From Panicum virgatum (taxonomy: Eukaryota; Streptophyta; Magnoliopsida; Poales; Poaceae), in the NCBI RefSeq assembly GCF_016808335.1, contig NC_053148.1, forward strand, positions 12,026,063 through 12,090,062: 64,000 bases of DNA, in the 5' to 3' direction. The translations under genes were made by a program, and so were the position numbers. Below are positions 32,926-44,362 of this stretch, piece after piece. Each line of letters starts with the position of its first letter. The first letter of the stretch is position 1. The notes beneath the pieces were generated by a model. That model was not told the DNA's origin. It saw only the letters and a list, made by a program, of their open reading frames with translations, and ran no database searches.

Positions 32926-33814
32926 ATGGCTGAGGAAGGATGGACCCAGGGCGACTGCCAAGCTGCACCTGGCTTCCCCAGCCTCTTGATCAACGCCCTG
33001 GAGAGCCTTGGCGTCGCAGAACGCCCAAGGTACTACAGTAGAGAATACGAGCATCATGGCACTCTCCGCTGCAGGGTGATCCTAGTCGTCGCCAGAAGCG
33101 ACCGTTACCCCCGACATCCTGTCATGGCGGGTGACTGCTACAGGGTTTAGGCACCAGGACACCTATCCCCTAGCCGTCAGGAAAGCACTTCGTTATCTGT
33201 GCCGGATTTTCGAAGGACACCTCACCCCCACACCAATGAGGTTCTTCCCACCAGCCATCAGGACTCCAGTTTGGGAAGCTCGAATGAGGAGCCTGGAACG
33301 ACGCCGCCATGAAGAAGTCCTCCTGTATCAAGTAGCTACCTACCTAGCCTCCTTGGATCAGCTCTTTGACGAGCAAGCCAACTTGCTGAGGGAACAGACC
33401 CATCGAGCCGAGCAAGCAGAGCTCGCACTAAGACTGCAACAGATCCGAGCAGTCCAAGCTGAGGCAAGAGCCGCAGCAGCGGTCAGCAGTGAAGCAGTTG
33501 CTCAGGAGAGCCTCAGGCAAGCCCGAGATCGGCGTATGCAAGAATGGGCTAGTAGTGGAACCCCAGTCCCGGCAATAGGAGAAGACCATGTTCTGCTCGG
33601 GACGCCCGTCTTTGGATGGGGACCACTCGTTGGAAACCCACTAGCCCCACCCGAGAATCCTGGAAGGTCTACGGCCGCCGCCGCAAGAGAAGCCGCAACG
33701 CAACCCCGGGAAAACGGAGGTCTAGAGGATAGCGAACCGGGACCACTCGTTTCCCCGGAGGTCGTGTGTTCCTTTCCGAGGGAGGAACCCACTCAAGTCG
33801 ATGAGTCAGCCTAA
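32926..33814 (+). pseudogene. Second orf0-type ORF with one frameshift
   Basis: ATG at 32926 directly follows a strong 3' splice-site sequence (TTTGTTTTCAG|ATGG). The frame is open to a TAG at 33148-33150; homology continues in a second frame from about 33131 to TAA at 33812-33814, so one small indel near 33130-33150 separates them. The full-length product would be about 295 aa: a globular N-terminus (ALESLGVAERPRYY..., YPRHPVMAGDCYRV), a basic segment (RMRSLERRRHEEV), a coiled coil (LDQLFDEQANLLREQTHRAE) and an acidic Pro/Gly-rich tail. It corresponds in position to orf0 of RIRE3/RIRE8-type elements. No enzyme motif is seen, and its role is unknown. Confidence 0.65.
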
Positions 33815-34089
33815 AGTGCTAGCGACCGTCAAGGGATGAAGCCGTGTGGTCCGAAGAAGATCAGTGCCCCTTTTCTTTTGTAGTTGTGTACCCGGTCGTG
33901 TAGTACGCGTTTGACCTTGCCCCTTGTTGTACCACCCTTGCTGTAATAAAGTTGCTTGTGCTTGTTGTTTGTGTTGATTGCTTGTTGACTGTGTGCTTGC
34001 CGGCAGTAAATAGATACTGCCTTTTCAAAAATACGACTTAACCAACTTAAACATCACCTAATCTTGTTCCCAATCCACTCGTTCTGCAG
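33815..34089 (+). promoter_or_regulatory. Leader segment before gag with 3' splice-site-like end
   Basis: About 275 non-coding bases containing AATAAAG (33954-33960). They end in a pyrimidine-rich stretch and CGTTCTGCAG that abuts the gag ATG. This matches the arrangement before the second orf0-type ORF and suggests splicing onto the gag start. Confidence 0.5.
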
Positions 34090-36186
34090 ATGGTTTCCCG
34101 GAGCATCACAAGGGCCTCCCGAGTCAGGGACCCTGCAGCTGCTGATGCAGGAGTACACCCAGACGGGCAAAACCATCCCCAGGAAGAACAAGAAGTGAGT
34201 CAGGGCAGAGGAGAAAATCATGGTGCACAGCTGCCACCACCACCACCACCACCTTTCGTGGACCTGGCACAAGTAATCCATAACCAGACTCTCATACTGG
34301 AGACACTGGCCAATGCTCTAGTGAACAGGCAGCCACGAGAGCAGACCTTTAATGACAAGCTGACAGCTTTTCTGAGGGCCAAGCCACCCACTTTTGCCGG
34401 ATCCAGCAACCCCTTGGATGCAGATGACTGGCTCCGCGTGATCCAGAGGAAGCTCGAGCCATTTGGGTGCCAGGATCGAGATAAAGTTCTTCTGGCTGCA
34501 CATCAACTCACCGGGACTGCCTTGGCCTGGTGGGAGAATTACTGCGCTGCTGCCAGAGATGCCTCCACCATCACCTGGAATGAATTCGTGAGGGAGTTCC
34601 GCCGTTACCACATCCCCTCGGCCACCATGAAGCGCAAGGCGGATGAATTCCGCGCACTTCAGCAGGGGAATATGACGGTGGAAGAGTATACACACCAGTT
34701 TATGGAGCTGTCTCGATATGCGCCAGATGAAGTGAACGACGACGAGAAGAAGCAGGACATGTTCAAGAAGGGACTAAACCCAGAACTCAGGACCCTGCTC
34801 ACTCCTCAGATCTATCCTGATTTCAACACCTTGATGAACAAGGCAATCCTCACCGAGAAGGCTAAGATTGATGAAAGGAAAGAGAACAAGCGCAAGTTTT
34901 TGGAGAGTAAGTCTCGCCAGCAGGATCGTTTTCAGAAGACCAGAAGTCTCAGCTACAACGCACCACGGTCCCAAGCCCCAATGCAGTACAAAACTCAGTC
35001 TCAAGTGACAGGACCACGGGCCCCTAACACACAGCCCAGAAGTCAGAACACCATGAGGGCCTCACAGAATAATGCGAGCCAGGTCACCAACAACAACAGC
35101 AACGTGAGAGCCTGCTTCAACTGCCGTGAGACGGGTCACTTCATCGCCGACTGCCCCTATGCCAAGAACAAGCCTGCTACTTCGGCTTTCTCCAACACAG
35201 TGAACGGACCCAAGCCAGTTCTGACCGGTGCCAACCGAGTGCCCCTCCGTGGCAACAGCAACAACAACAACAACCAGCAGAGGCAATCCCAGCAGTCTTT
35301 TGGACGAGCCCGTGTCAACCACATCGACGCACAGGAAGCTCAAGGAGCCCAGGGCGTAGTACTCGGTGAGTACCTAGTCAGCTCAACTCTTGCAACAGTA
35401 CTGTTTGATTCTGGAGCATCACACTCATTCATATCCTCGAGCTTTGTGGAAAAACATAAAATACCTACGGTACTACTAAAAACACCCCTAATAACCCGGA
35501 CGCCCGGAGGAGACATCAGGTGTCAACTGGGTTGTCTACGGGTAAGGATCAATTTAAGTGGGGTAGAGTTTCTAGTAGACCTAGTAGTACTTAAGTCGGA
35601 AGGGATAGATGTGATCCTTGGAATGGATTGGCTGAGCAAACATAATGGCCTCATAGGTTGTTCGGACAAGGTAGTGCATCTAACAAACCCAGAGGGAGTC
35701 CGAGTGACCTGTCACACCCGGGAGAGTGGTGCAGACCCGATGGTGTTTAACATGGAAGCCAAGTCCTTGGAAGAAGTCCCAGTAGTAAATGAATATCCCG
35801 ATGTCTTTCCCGAAGAACTTCCCGGTATGCCACCAGATAGGGACATAGAATTTGTCATTGACCTTGTCCCTGGGACTGCCCCTATAGCCAAGAGACCTTA
35901 TAGGATGGCAGCCACCGAGTTGGCAGAATTAAAGAAACAATTAGAGGAACTACAACGAATTGGCTTCATCAGGCCAAGTTCGTCACCTTGGGGAGCCCCG
36001 GTTCTATTTGTCAAGAAGAAGGATGGAAGTATGAGGTTGTGTGTTGATTATCGAGCACTAAACGAAGTCACTATCAAGAACAAGTATCCTCTCCCCAGGA
36101 TCGACGACCTTTTTGACCAGTTAAAAGGAGCCAAGTATTTTTTCCAAGATCGACCTAAGGTCCGGATATTTTCAGCTCAAGATTAG
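34090..36186 (+). pseudogene. gag-pol: Gag, protease and start of RT of the chromovirus (frame broken in RT)
   Basis: ATG at 34090. Gag core at about residues 95-280 ([45 protein letters not shown]), CCHC knuckle at about 341 ([14 protein letters not shown]), aspartic protease at about 438 ([12 protein letters not shown]), then the RT N-terminus ([35 protein letters not shown]). The frame leaves the RT at the six-T run 36138-36143 and ends at a TAG at 36184-36186. Homology continues one base out of register from about 36144. The break is a one-base length difference in a homopolymer, so a sequencing error cannot be excluded. Apart from it, this part looks intact. Confidence 0.9.
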
Positions 36187-38773
36187 GGAAAGCGACATCC
36201 CGAAGACAGCCTTTGTCACCCGATACGGACAGTTTGAGTTCACAGTGATGTCTTTTGGACTGACAAATGCACCTGCCTATTTCATGAACCTCATGAACAA
36301 AGTGTTTATGGACGAGCTAGATAAGTTTGTCGTAGTCTTCATTGACGACATACTTATTTACTCGAAGAGCATTCAGGAGCACGAGCAGCACCTGAGGGTA
36401 GTTTTGGAAAAACTGAGAGTGCATAGACTATATGCCAAATTCAGCAAGTGTGAATTTTGGCTGGAGAAAGTAGCCTTCCTTGGTCATATTTTGACCGCAG
36501 AAGGAGTGGCAGTAGACCCCGAGAAGGTCGAAGCAGTATCCAACTGGCAGCCGCCGACCAATGTGAGTGAGATCAGGAGTTTTCTCGGATTAGCTGGGTA
36601 CTATCGGAGATTTATTGAGGGATTCTCTAAGATAGCCCGGCCCATGACAGAGCTGCTCAAGAAAGAAAAGAAGTTCACCTGGACGGAGTCGTGCGAAAGG
36701 AGCTTCCAGGAGTTGAAGCGAAGATTGACGACAGCCCCAGTGCTAACCCTGCCGGATATTCATCGGGATTTCGTCATCTATTGTGATGCGTCCCGACAAG
36801 GATTGGGTTGTGTACTGATGCAAGATGGGAAAGTCGTTGCATATGCTTCCCGTCAGCTCAGGACTCATGAGCGAAATTACCCAACCCATGACCTAGAACT
36901 TGCAGCCGTAGTGCACGCACTTAAGATCTGGAGGCATTATTTGATTGGAAATAAGTGCGAAATCTTTACCGATCATAAAAGTCTGAAGTATATCTTCACC
37001 CAGCCGGACTTGAACTTGAGGCAAAGAAGATGGCTAGAATTAGTCAAAGATTATAATTTGGAAATTCATTATCACCCAGGGAAAGCAAATGTAGTAGCCG
37101 ATGCTCTAAGTCGGAAGTCTTATGGGCCTAAGAATGACCATTTACAAGAAGAAATGGCACGATTAAATGTGCACATTGTCCCTCGAGGTTCCAGCCAAGT
37201 GCTGAACGTTCAATCCACTCTGGAAGAAAGAATCAGGAAAGCCCAAAAGTCGGACAAGGGACTGATGGAAATCCGGAGGCAAACCGGAGAAAATAAGGCC
37301 CCAGATTTTCGAGTTGATAATAAGGGAACGTTGTGGTATAAAGACAGAATTTGTGTGCCCCAGAAAGGAGATTTCAGGCAGTTGATCATGGATGAAGCCC
37401 ATAACTCGGCCTACTCAATTCACCCAGGATCCACCAAAATGTATATGGACATAAAACAGAAGTATTGGTGGAATGGGATGAAGGCAGATATTGCACGATT
37501 TGTCGCCCGTTGTGATACTTGCCAGAGAATCAAAGCTGAACACCAGAAGCCAGCAGGATTACTGCAACCCCTACCCATCCCGGTGTGGAAATGGGATGAA
37601 GTAGGAATGAACTTTGTGGTGGGCTTGCCCAGAACCCAGAAAGGACATGACTCCATATGGGTAATAGTGGATCGCCTTACTAAATCAGCTCACTTCATAC
37701 CCGTACGGACCAACTATGACGGAGAGAAGCTAGCTAAGCTCTATATAGAGAACATAGTGAAATTGCATGGTGTGCCCAGCCGAATCGTTTCAGATAGAGG
37801 GACCCAGTTCACCTCAAGATTTTGGAAGAGTTTGCATAAAGCCATGGGCACCAAGCTAGACTTTAGTTCCGCTTATCATCCGCAGACGGATGGTCAGACG
37901 GAAAGGGTGAATCAGATCATGGAGGATATGCTGAGAGCATGTGTCCTCACTTATGGCAAGGATTGGGAGCAGAGTCTACCCTACGCCGAGTTCTCATACA
38001 ACAACGGGTACCAAGCAAGCTTGGGCATGTCACCGTTTGAAGCTCTCTATGGAAGAAAGTGCAGAACCCCTCTGATGTGGTCAGAAGTTGGAGAACGTGC
38101 CCTAGTCGGCCCCGCACTCATAAAAGAAGCCGAAGAAAGAGTCGCCGAGATTCGAGAAAAGATAAAAGCGGCTCAGTCCCGACAGAAGAGCTACGCCGAC
38201 AAGAAAAGACGCGAAATAAGTTTCAATCCAGGAGATTTTGTGTATCTCAAGGTATCACCCATTCGAGGGACCCGAAGATTCCAGGTACAAGGAAAGTTGG
38301 CTCCCCGATACATTGGACCATACCAAGTTCTAAAGAAAGTTGGGACAGTAGCATATCGCCTAGAGCTACCGGAGGAAATGTCGGATATCCACCCCGTCTT
38401 TCATGTCTCGCAATTAAGAAGGTGTTTGAGGGTACCCGAGGCAGAGCATGTGCCGGTTGAAACAATAGATCTACAGCCAGACTTGCGGTATCAAGAAGTA
38501 CCGGTCAAGATTCTAGACACCGTCACTAGAAGGACCAGAAACTCCGAAGTACGAATTTGCAGAGTTCAGTGGAGCAGACTTGGAATAAAAGAAGCTACGT
38601 GGGAACGAGAAGATGCTCTGAAGAAGGAATTTCCCCACCTGTTTAGGAACCAGTCGAATCTCGAGGACGAGATTCATTTTAAGTGGGGTAGGTTTGTAAC
38701 ATCCCGAAAATTACCTAAAATAAATCGTGCGCTAAAATTTTGCTTCGTCGTTGAGCTCGAGACCCCTCCTTAA
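36144..38773 (+). pseudogene. pol: Rest of pol of the chromovirus (RT, RNase H, integrase, chromodomain)
   Basis: Continues RT after the frame break: [28 protein letters not shown]; then RNase H ([34 protein letters not shown]), integrase zinc-binding HHCC ([19 protein letters not shown]), core ([41 protein letters not shown]) and a C-terminal chromodomain-like segment ([22 protein letters not shown], about 38550-38615). The last codons overlap the PPT and run 79 bp into the 3' LTR, stopping at 38771-38773. The open frame has an ATG at 36245 but would normally be translated as part of Gag-Pol. The C-terminal chromodomain and the pol/LTR overlap fit the Tekay (Del) chromovirus lineage. Confidence 0.9.
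38678..38694 (+). other. Polypurine tract region of the chromovirus
   Basis: TTAAGTGGGGTAGGTTT immediately precedes the 3' LTR start TGTAACATCCC. It lies inside the pol frame. Confidence 0.7.
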
Positions 38774-40428
38774 AACCCTAACCCCAGTTTTCCGGAATCT
38801 TCCCTGTTCCGCCAGATCTTCCGATTTCCCCAAAGACCCGACACCCGTATCCAGAACCCTATTTTTCCCCTCCACCGTGCTTCACGCCTGGCAGCGGCCC
38901 GCGGCCGCGACAGCCGCGCGTGCCCGACCGGCGTCGCTGTCGCCACCGGCGGGATCACCGCAAATCTCTCCCTCTCTCCTTTTTCCCTTTTCTCTCCCCT
39001 CCTTTTTCTTTTCTTTTCTTTTTCCCATTTTCTTTCTCTTTTCCTTTCTTTTCTCTCTCCTTCCCTCTCCCTTCCTCTCTCCTTTCTCCTACCCCGCACG
39101 CTCGACCCCCCCCCCCCCCGCTCCCGGCCACCCGTGCCCGCGCCTTCCCTCTCGTCCCCGAGCGCTCGTGCTCACGCACGCCCCCGGAACCCCGCTCTCG
39201 CGCGCGCCGCTGCTGCCCCTCCGCCCGCACTGCCGCTGCGCGCACCCACGCGCGCCCGCCCGAGCCGAGCGCGCGCCCACGCCACGGCCGACCGCCGTTG
39301 ACGCGGCACAGCGGCATCGACCGCGGCACAGCGCCGCCTGTGGCAGTCGCCCGAGGTGTCACGTCGCCTCGCCGCTCGCACGCCGTTGACGCCCCACCAG
39401 TGCCCCGCGCCGTGCCGTCGCATCACCATGGTGAGCCTTGCCGCCCCGCGCCATTAACGCCGCCGACAAGCCTGCCCCGCCGGCCACCACCCTGCTCCCA
39501 CCGCCACCGCCTTGACCGCCTATAAAGGGGGCCAAGGAGCACCCCGGTGCCCCCACGAACTGCAGTGCCACCGCCCACCGCCTCTTTGCCCTCCTAGCGC
39601 CGCCGCCAGCACCAACCTAGCGCCGCCGCCGCTGGTATCGCAGAGCCGCCCCCTCGCTCCTTCCTAGCCCGAGTCAAGGTGGGTAAACCAACCTCCCGAG
39701 CTCCCCATCCCCTTTTCCCCTCGAATCCGGGCCGCGAGCGGGCGCTGCAGCGCCGCCTCATGTCCGCCGCCGCTCGCCGCCGCACCCCGTCGCGGCCAGG
39801 CCAACTCCGGCCGTCTCCGCCTGAGCCGTGGCCGGGAATCAACCTCACGGCTCTCTCTCTCCCTTTTCCCCCACTCCGGAGTCACCCCCGAGCCTCTGGC
39901 CGCCGGTATTGGCGCCGCCGGCGCCCCTCCACCCCCTTCCTCTGTTCTGAACGAGAGGAAGGAGGGGGGGGAAGAGAGGGCTTTTTGCCCTAGGCCCTTC
40001 CTTTCCCTTCTATTTACTAAAGAACCCTTCCACTCTTTGGGGTTTTACAAATAAAGCCTCACCCTTTATTGGATTCACAAACAAACCCTCCATCGTATGA
40101 AAATAGTTACAAATAAACCCTTGACTCTTTTAGAATGACCCAAGAAGTTTCTAAAATATAAACCAAGCCCTGTCTACTTAATCCTAATTACAACTAGGTC
40201 CCTAGACCCCTGTTTAGGGCCTAAACGCTCCCCTGACCTATCATTTTATGTGCCTAACGACCCCGGTTTAACCTAAAATTTTACCCCACCTCTCCTAACT
40301 CAGTTTTGGCCATACCATTCAGAAACCATTCGAAAATAACAATCTATGCTCTATATTTCATGTGTTCCCGTTTCGAGCTCGACGACAAATCTTTGTTTTG
40401 ATTGAATGTTTGTTTGTGTGCGCTGTAG

Positions 40429-40545
40429 ACCACGGAGTGAACGAAGGAGAACCCGTTGACGAGCAGTGCTGTGAGCAGGTGAATGAGGACCCGATCCGCG
40501 ACCCCGAGCCCGAAGGACAGGACTTCCCCGAAGGATTTGAAGACG
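40429..40545 (+). CDS. LTR-internal acidic exon A (predicted)
   Basis: Follows GCGCTGTAG (an acceptor-like AG at 40427-40428). It reads, one base into a codon, as HGVNEGEPVDEQCCEQVNED, then PIRDPEPEGQDFPEGFED. It ends at GACG|GCAAGT, a near-consensus GC-type 5' splice site. The acidic product resembles no domain I know. The same frame is open 67 bases upstream to ATG 40362, which could be an alternative start. If translated from a spliced LTR transcript it would precede exon B. Confidence 0.4.
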
Positions 40546-41631
40546 GCAAGTTCAATCCCATCCTTTGATGCATGTTTCTGTCCTAGTTTTTATGAACACA
40601 ACCCAATGGCCTGTTTTATAAATTGCATATGTCTTACTTGCATGAAAACACGGTTGGATAGCCACCCCTTGATTTGTGATGACCATTCCTTGACCACCTA
40701 GATTAATGTCTGATTTTGTTTGGACGTTAATCGATATTAGAATGCTTAGGACTTTACTCATAATACTATCTGATTTATAAAGAAAATGTGTGCGTGTGGG
40801 AAGGGATAAAATGTGGATTTTCGAAAGATGAGTATGGACGAGATGGACGGCATTTCTGTGTGATTTGCCGATTGGTGTGCTTGTGCCTGTGTGGCAGAGC
40901 AAGGAGGGAGATATCCATCTTGTCGTGTCTAAGGACCGAGTTGGTGTGTCATCTCACCTAACTCCATTATCGTGCAAACCACTCGACCGTTGAATGGGCA
41001 ACGGCGTAGCATAAATCCCACTAGTTGGTGTGGTAGCCATCAGGAGAGCTGAGAGCAACGGGTGACTAAGGAAAAGGGATAAGCCCCGAGTGACTTATGC
41101 CCGGTTATACCTAAGTGAACGGTCAATGACCCCTTGGTGCATCCCGTGATGGCTAGTCAGGCTTAGCTATGGTGGGTAATGGCTATGTTGGGATCTACAC
41201 CGACACGACGGTGTTCGAGTTGTGGTATCCTACTTGTGGGTAAAGTTGCACACCTCTGCAGAGTTAAGAATCTATTTGAATAGTCCGTGCCCACGGTATT
41301 GGGTGGGTTATGGTGTGGTCACATAACTAGTGTTCTTTGGGATGGGCTGGTGTGAGTTGTTTTGGAATTGGTTCCGGCAGTTGTGCCGTGTGCTACGACG
41401 GACGGGGAGTCCGGTAGCAGTTTTAAAACCTGAACTGTGTTAATGCCAAAAACTGATTTCTAAATGGTTTTCTATAAAATAAACCCCTGCATAAAGTATC
41501 GCTTTTCGGCAAATTAAACCGTAACCTTATCCTTGATTTACCTATGCATATTATTCTGTTATAACCCCCTCCGTGGGTGTGGTTGAACTTGCTGAGTACG
41601 TTTGTACTCACCCCACTCTTACTTTTTACAG

Positions 41632-41669
41632 AAGAAGACCCGGACTTCGTACCAGACGACGCCGAGTAG
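41632..41669 (+). CDS. LTR-internal acidic exon B (predicted)
   Basis: Preceded by CTCACCCCACTCTTACTTTTTACAG, of which the last 20 bases form a textbook pyrimidine tract with AG. In the phase set by the GC donor at 40545/40546 it reads EEDPDFVPDDAE followed by TAG at 41667-41669, continuing the acidic character of exon A. The predicted GC-AG intron is 40546-41631 (1086 bp). Confidence 0.4.
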
Positions 41670-41942
41670 GGTTATCGTTCTACACCCAACCTTGCCTGTG
41701 GAACCGGCCCTGTCGAGATGCCTCCGCTGTCGCAGTACTCTGAGCCCGTAGTAGACCCTATGTGGTTCGCGGTCTGGTGTTATGTCGTAGCCTGGTTAAT
41801 TATTATTATCATCTGTATCGAGTGTCCGCCAAGGTTTGTAAGGTTTTGAACCATCTGATGTAATAAATGTGGCATCAGCCTCCTGGGACTGATGTTTTGT
41901 ATCACATTTAAGTCTTCTCTTATGAGGGAACGCTTCATCACT

Positions 41943-42816
41943 CTGGGAGGGGTCCGGTGACGCCACGTGTCACTGAGGAGGGGAAGCTCCGAGCCATCAA
42001 CCGAGGGCGCGGACCCCCATAGGGGTCCGGGACCTCCCCTCGCCCGCCGGAGGGGGGTCCGGAACCGCCACGTGTCCCGTAGGCGTGGGCGCGGACGTGA
42101 GTCTTCCGCTGGAAGACTCGCCCACCCACCGCATTCAATGCGGGTGGTTGAGGCGTGCTCTGCCGCCGCGGCACGTGGGGCAGCCTTTGCCAGGTCTCAC
42201 TGTAGACCGCGTATTACCGAGGTACACGGTGCAGCCGCCTGCGCCGCATCCGCACAGGGTCCGTCTGGCACATTAATTGGATATGACGGCACGACACTTT
42301 TCCATCATGCCACCTACGCCGCAAGCTACACGGTTCGTTCAGCTGCGTGGCAGGCGACGCCGCAAGCTACGTCTGGTGCCGTTTCGACAAGACTGTGCCT
42401 GGACATGCTGAACGGGGGATTCCAGGAGCAGGCAAGGAAATCCAGGAATGAGATCCCCTTCGCCTGCGACGCCATAATATATGAACTGTACGTTATTTTG
42501 TACTACACCGTTTGGGCCCACCTATCGGGGACCCAACGGCTATGTACGCGCCTCCTTTGAGATATAAAAGGGAGGCGCTCGCTGTATACACTCAGACGCA
42601 CACTGGACTTAGCTCCAAGCTCTTCTAGACTCAAGCAATACAACACACAGTGGACGTAGGGTATTACGCTCCGGCGGCCCGAACCACTCTAAACCTGCTG
42701 TGTTCATCGTGTTCCTGAGCGAGATCGAACTAGTCCTAGATAACCCCCGAGTACTCACCCTCTGGGCTTAGGCGGGTGCATTCCGCCACCCGACTGTGGT
42801 TTGCCACACCACGACA
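41943..42816 (+). repeat. 3' LTR of the outer element, right part
   Basis: Collinear with 8089-8958 of the 5' LTR from CTGGGAGGGGTCCGG to CCACGACA, followed by the closing TSD GATAG. TATAAAA lies at 42563-42569. Visible differences include an extra GGCGTGGGCGCGG-type segment near 42085. Confidence 0.92.
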
Positions 42817-44241
42817 GATAGTTTTCTCGTTTAACATGAAGATATCAATGCTAATCCTAAATATTTCATACTAACTATTTATATTTTGCATGAGCTTTGT
42901 ATAAATTTATTATTAAGATAATTTATTCTCATTCTCAATAAAAATTAAAATAGCAATTTTATTCAATTTAAAGTATCAAAAAATTATTAACGTAAAGTAG
43001 CAAAATAATATTTATATGAAAATAACATAAGAGTTTAGAGATTTACATGACACTGCAGAACAAGTTAATAGATCTAAAAAATGCATTTTAAGAGATTAGT
43101 GACCTATGTGACATTTTGGAACAAGTTCAGAGACCTGAAAATGCATTTTAAAAGTTTAGATACTTTTTTTTAACGAAAAGTTTAGAGACCTAGATACCAA
43201 GTTTAGGGATTGCTGCTTTACTTAACTCGGACCATTATATTCTAGCACAGACTGTGCTGATTACCGTTGCGAGAGGTTCATGGATTTGGAATGTGTCCTT
43301 ATATAAAAGGAAAAATATTGCGGAAATCCATCATCATAAAACACCTAGACGAGTGTCGGTCAGTCGGTCACCTCATCCCGCACAGCCGTGCCTGCCTGCC
43401 AAATTGCGAGCCGTGTCGCGCACCCAGGGCGAAGCTAGGAAGACGCGCGCGCGCTCCGGCCACGGCCAGTGCCGCCGCCTGTGCGCGGGCCACCTCCCGC
43501 TCCCGGCCGTCCCCATCCGCGGATCGCACACAGCCCCCGCTCAGCCCACATCTTAGCTTCCGGCCAGGGCGGCCAGCCGGGGGGCATGCACTTGCCGAGG
43601 CCTTGCCTGCCCCACCCTGCCGAGCAGTATTGCGCTGGCGTTGCGTGAGCCGGTGCCCCTCGTGCCCGCTCGATCCGCATGCGCTCCGCAGCAGCGGTGA
43701 CCCGGCGTGTGTGAATCCGACCGGATCGACGCAGCTCCGCCCCCACCCTCTTCGTCTCCGGGCAGCTCGTGATCTGGGCGTTTTTTTTTTTTTTGGGCGT
43801 TACCTGACATGCAGGCTGCCAGCAGCCGCGGCACTGGCGCTGCCGGCGGCGCTCCGCTACTAGCCAGAGCTCTAGCTGTTCCGGCCTGTTCGTGTTTGCT
43901 TCCTCCCAGTGCATGCATGCATCTGGGGCTCTCGCTCGCTCGCGGCTTGCTGCGAGACTAGCCGACCGGGCAGCAGCGGGATGCTCCTGGAACCTGCTGC
44001 AGGCGGCGTGCGCCCTTCGTTATCCTGTGAATTTCCCGCGTGGGCTAGCTTTGACTGTTTGACAAAGACCGGGGGACCTGGATTCAGGTGGTACCGCGCG
44101 GAAGGCGGCCGGCACTTCCACGTGATAATTATTGTAGTGAAATGGAGTGTACGTTTTTTTTTTCGAAACAAAGTAGTTTTTTCTAAGGCACTTCATTATT
44201 CCAGTGACTGAAATAATCTTTTGCTTCTTACTGTCGCGGTT

Positions 44242-44362
44242 AAAAATTATAAGTTTTTTTTTATTTTTCTACACACGTAATTTTTACTATGCATTTAGCT
44301 ATATTATAAGATGCATAGTAAAATCAATGTAATTGAAAAACCGAAATAACTTATAATTTGAA
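44242..44362. mobile_element. Degenerate Stowaway-like inverted repeat
   Basis: AAAATTATAAGTT near 44243 is mirrored by AACTTATAATTT near 44348, and an inner pair TTTACTATGCAT / ATGCATAGTAAA is inverted as well. The shape is that of a decayed MITE; the terminal bases and TSD are not clear. Confidence 0.45.

Larger units (their letters stand above)
31292..41937 (+). mobile_element. Nested Ty3/gypsy chromovirus, Tekay-type, with orf0-type ORFs
   Basis: Ends TGTAACA... and ...CGCTTCA are bounded by the TSD TCACT (31287-31291 and 41938-41942). Order: a shortened 5' LTR (31292-32265), two orf0-type ORFs, gag-pol with a C-terminal chromodomain-like segment, PPT, and a 3243-bp 3' LTR. I count about four substitutions plus two small indels over the ~970 bp shared by the LTRs, so the insertion is young. 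The 5' LTR lacks everything corresponding to 39682-41937, and no PBS is present. Extra ORFs upstream of gag are known from rice RIRE3/RIRE8-type elements, and this looks like a relative. Confidence 0.93.
38695..41937 (+). repeat. Full-length 3' LTR of the chromovirus
   Basis: 3243 bp from TGTAACATCCCG to GAACGCTTCA. The first 987 bp match the 5' LTR; the rest (39682-41937) has no counterpart there. It contains a pyrimidine tract (about 38965-39090), a C-run at 39108, TATAAA at 39521-39526, a CAAG|GTGGGT donor-like site at 39678/39679, and two short acidic coding-like exons described separately. TAATAAATG at 41861-41869 is a polyadenylation-signal candidate. Confidence 0.9.
7936..42816 (+). 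mobile_element. Outer Ty3/gypsy element, Tat-type lineage, carrying two nested elements
   Basis: The boundaries are fixed by the LTR ends TGTTGG... and ...CGACA and by a matching 5-bp TSD, GATAG (7931-7935 and 42817-42821). Parts in order: 5' LTR, PBS, start of gag, a nested copia insertion (9068-20806), rest of gag, pol (protease/RT/RNase H/archaeal-type RNase H/integrase), a repeat-rich spacer with hairpins, an antisense ORF, and a 3' LTR split by a second nested element (31292-41937). The second RNase H before integrase and the antisense ORF after pol point to the Tat lineage. Coding parts contain nonsense codons and frameshifts, so the copy is dead. Its two LTRs differ visibly more than those of either nested element, which fits it being the oldest layer. 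Confidence 0.93.

Noticed and set aside
43254..43914. Plus and minus ORFs in the GC-rich block right of the outer element
   Set aside because: No domain, Cys/Arg/Ala-rich composition, mutually overlapping. A T-homopolymer interrupts one of them.
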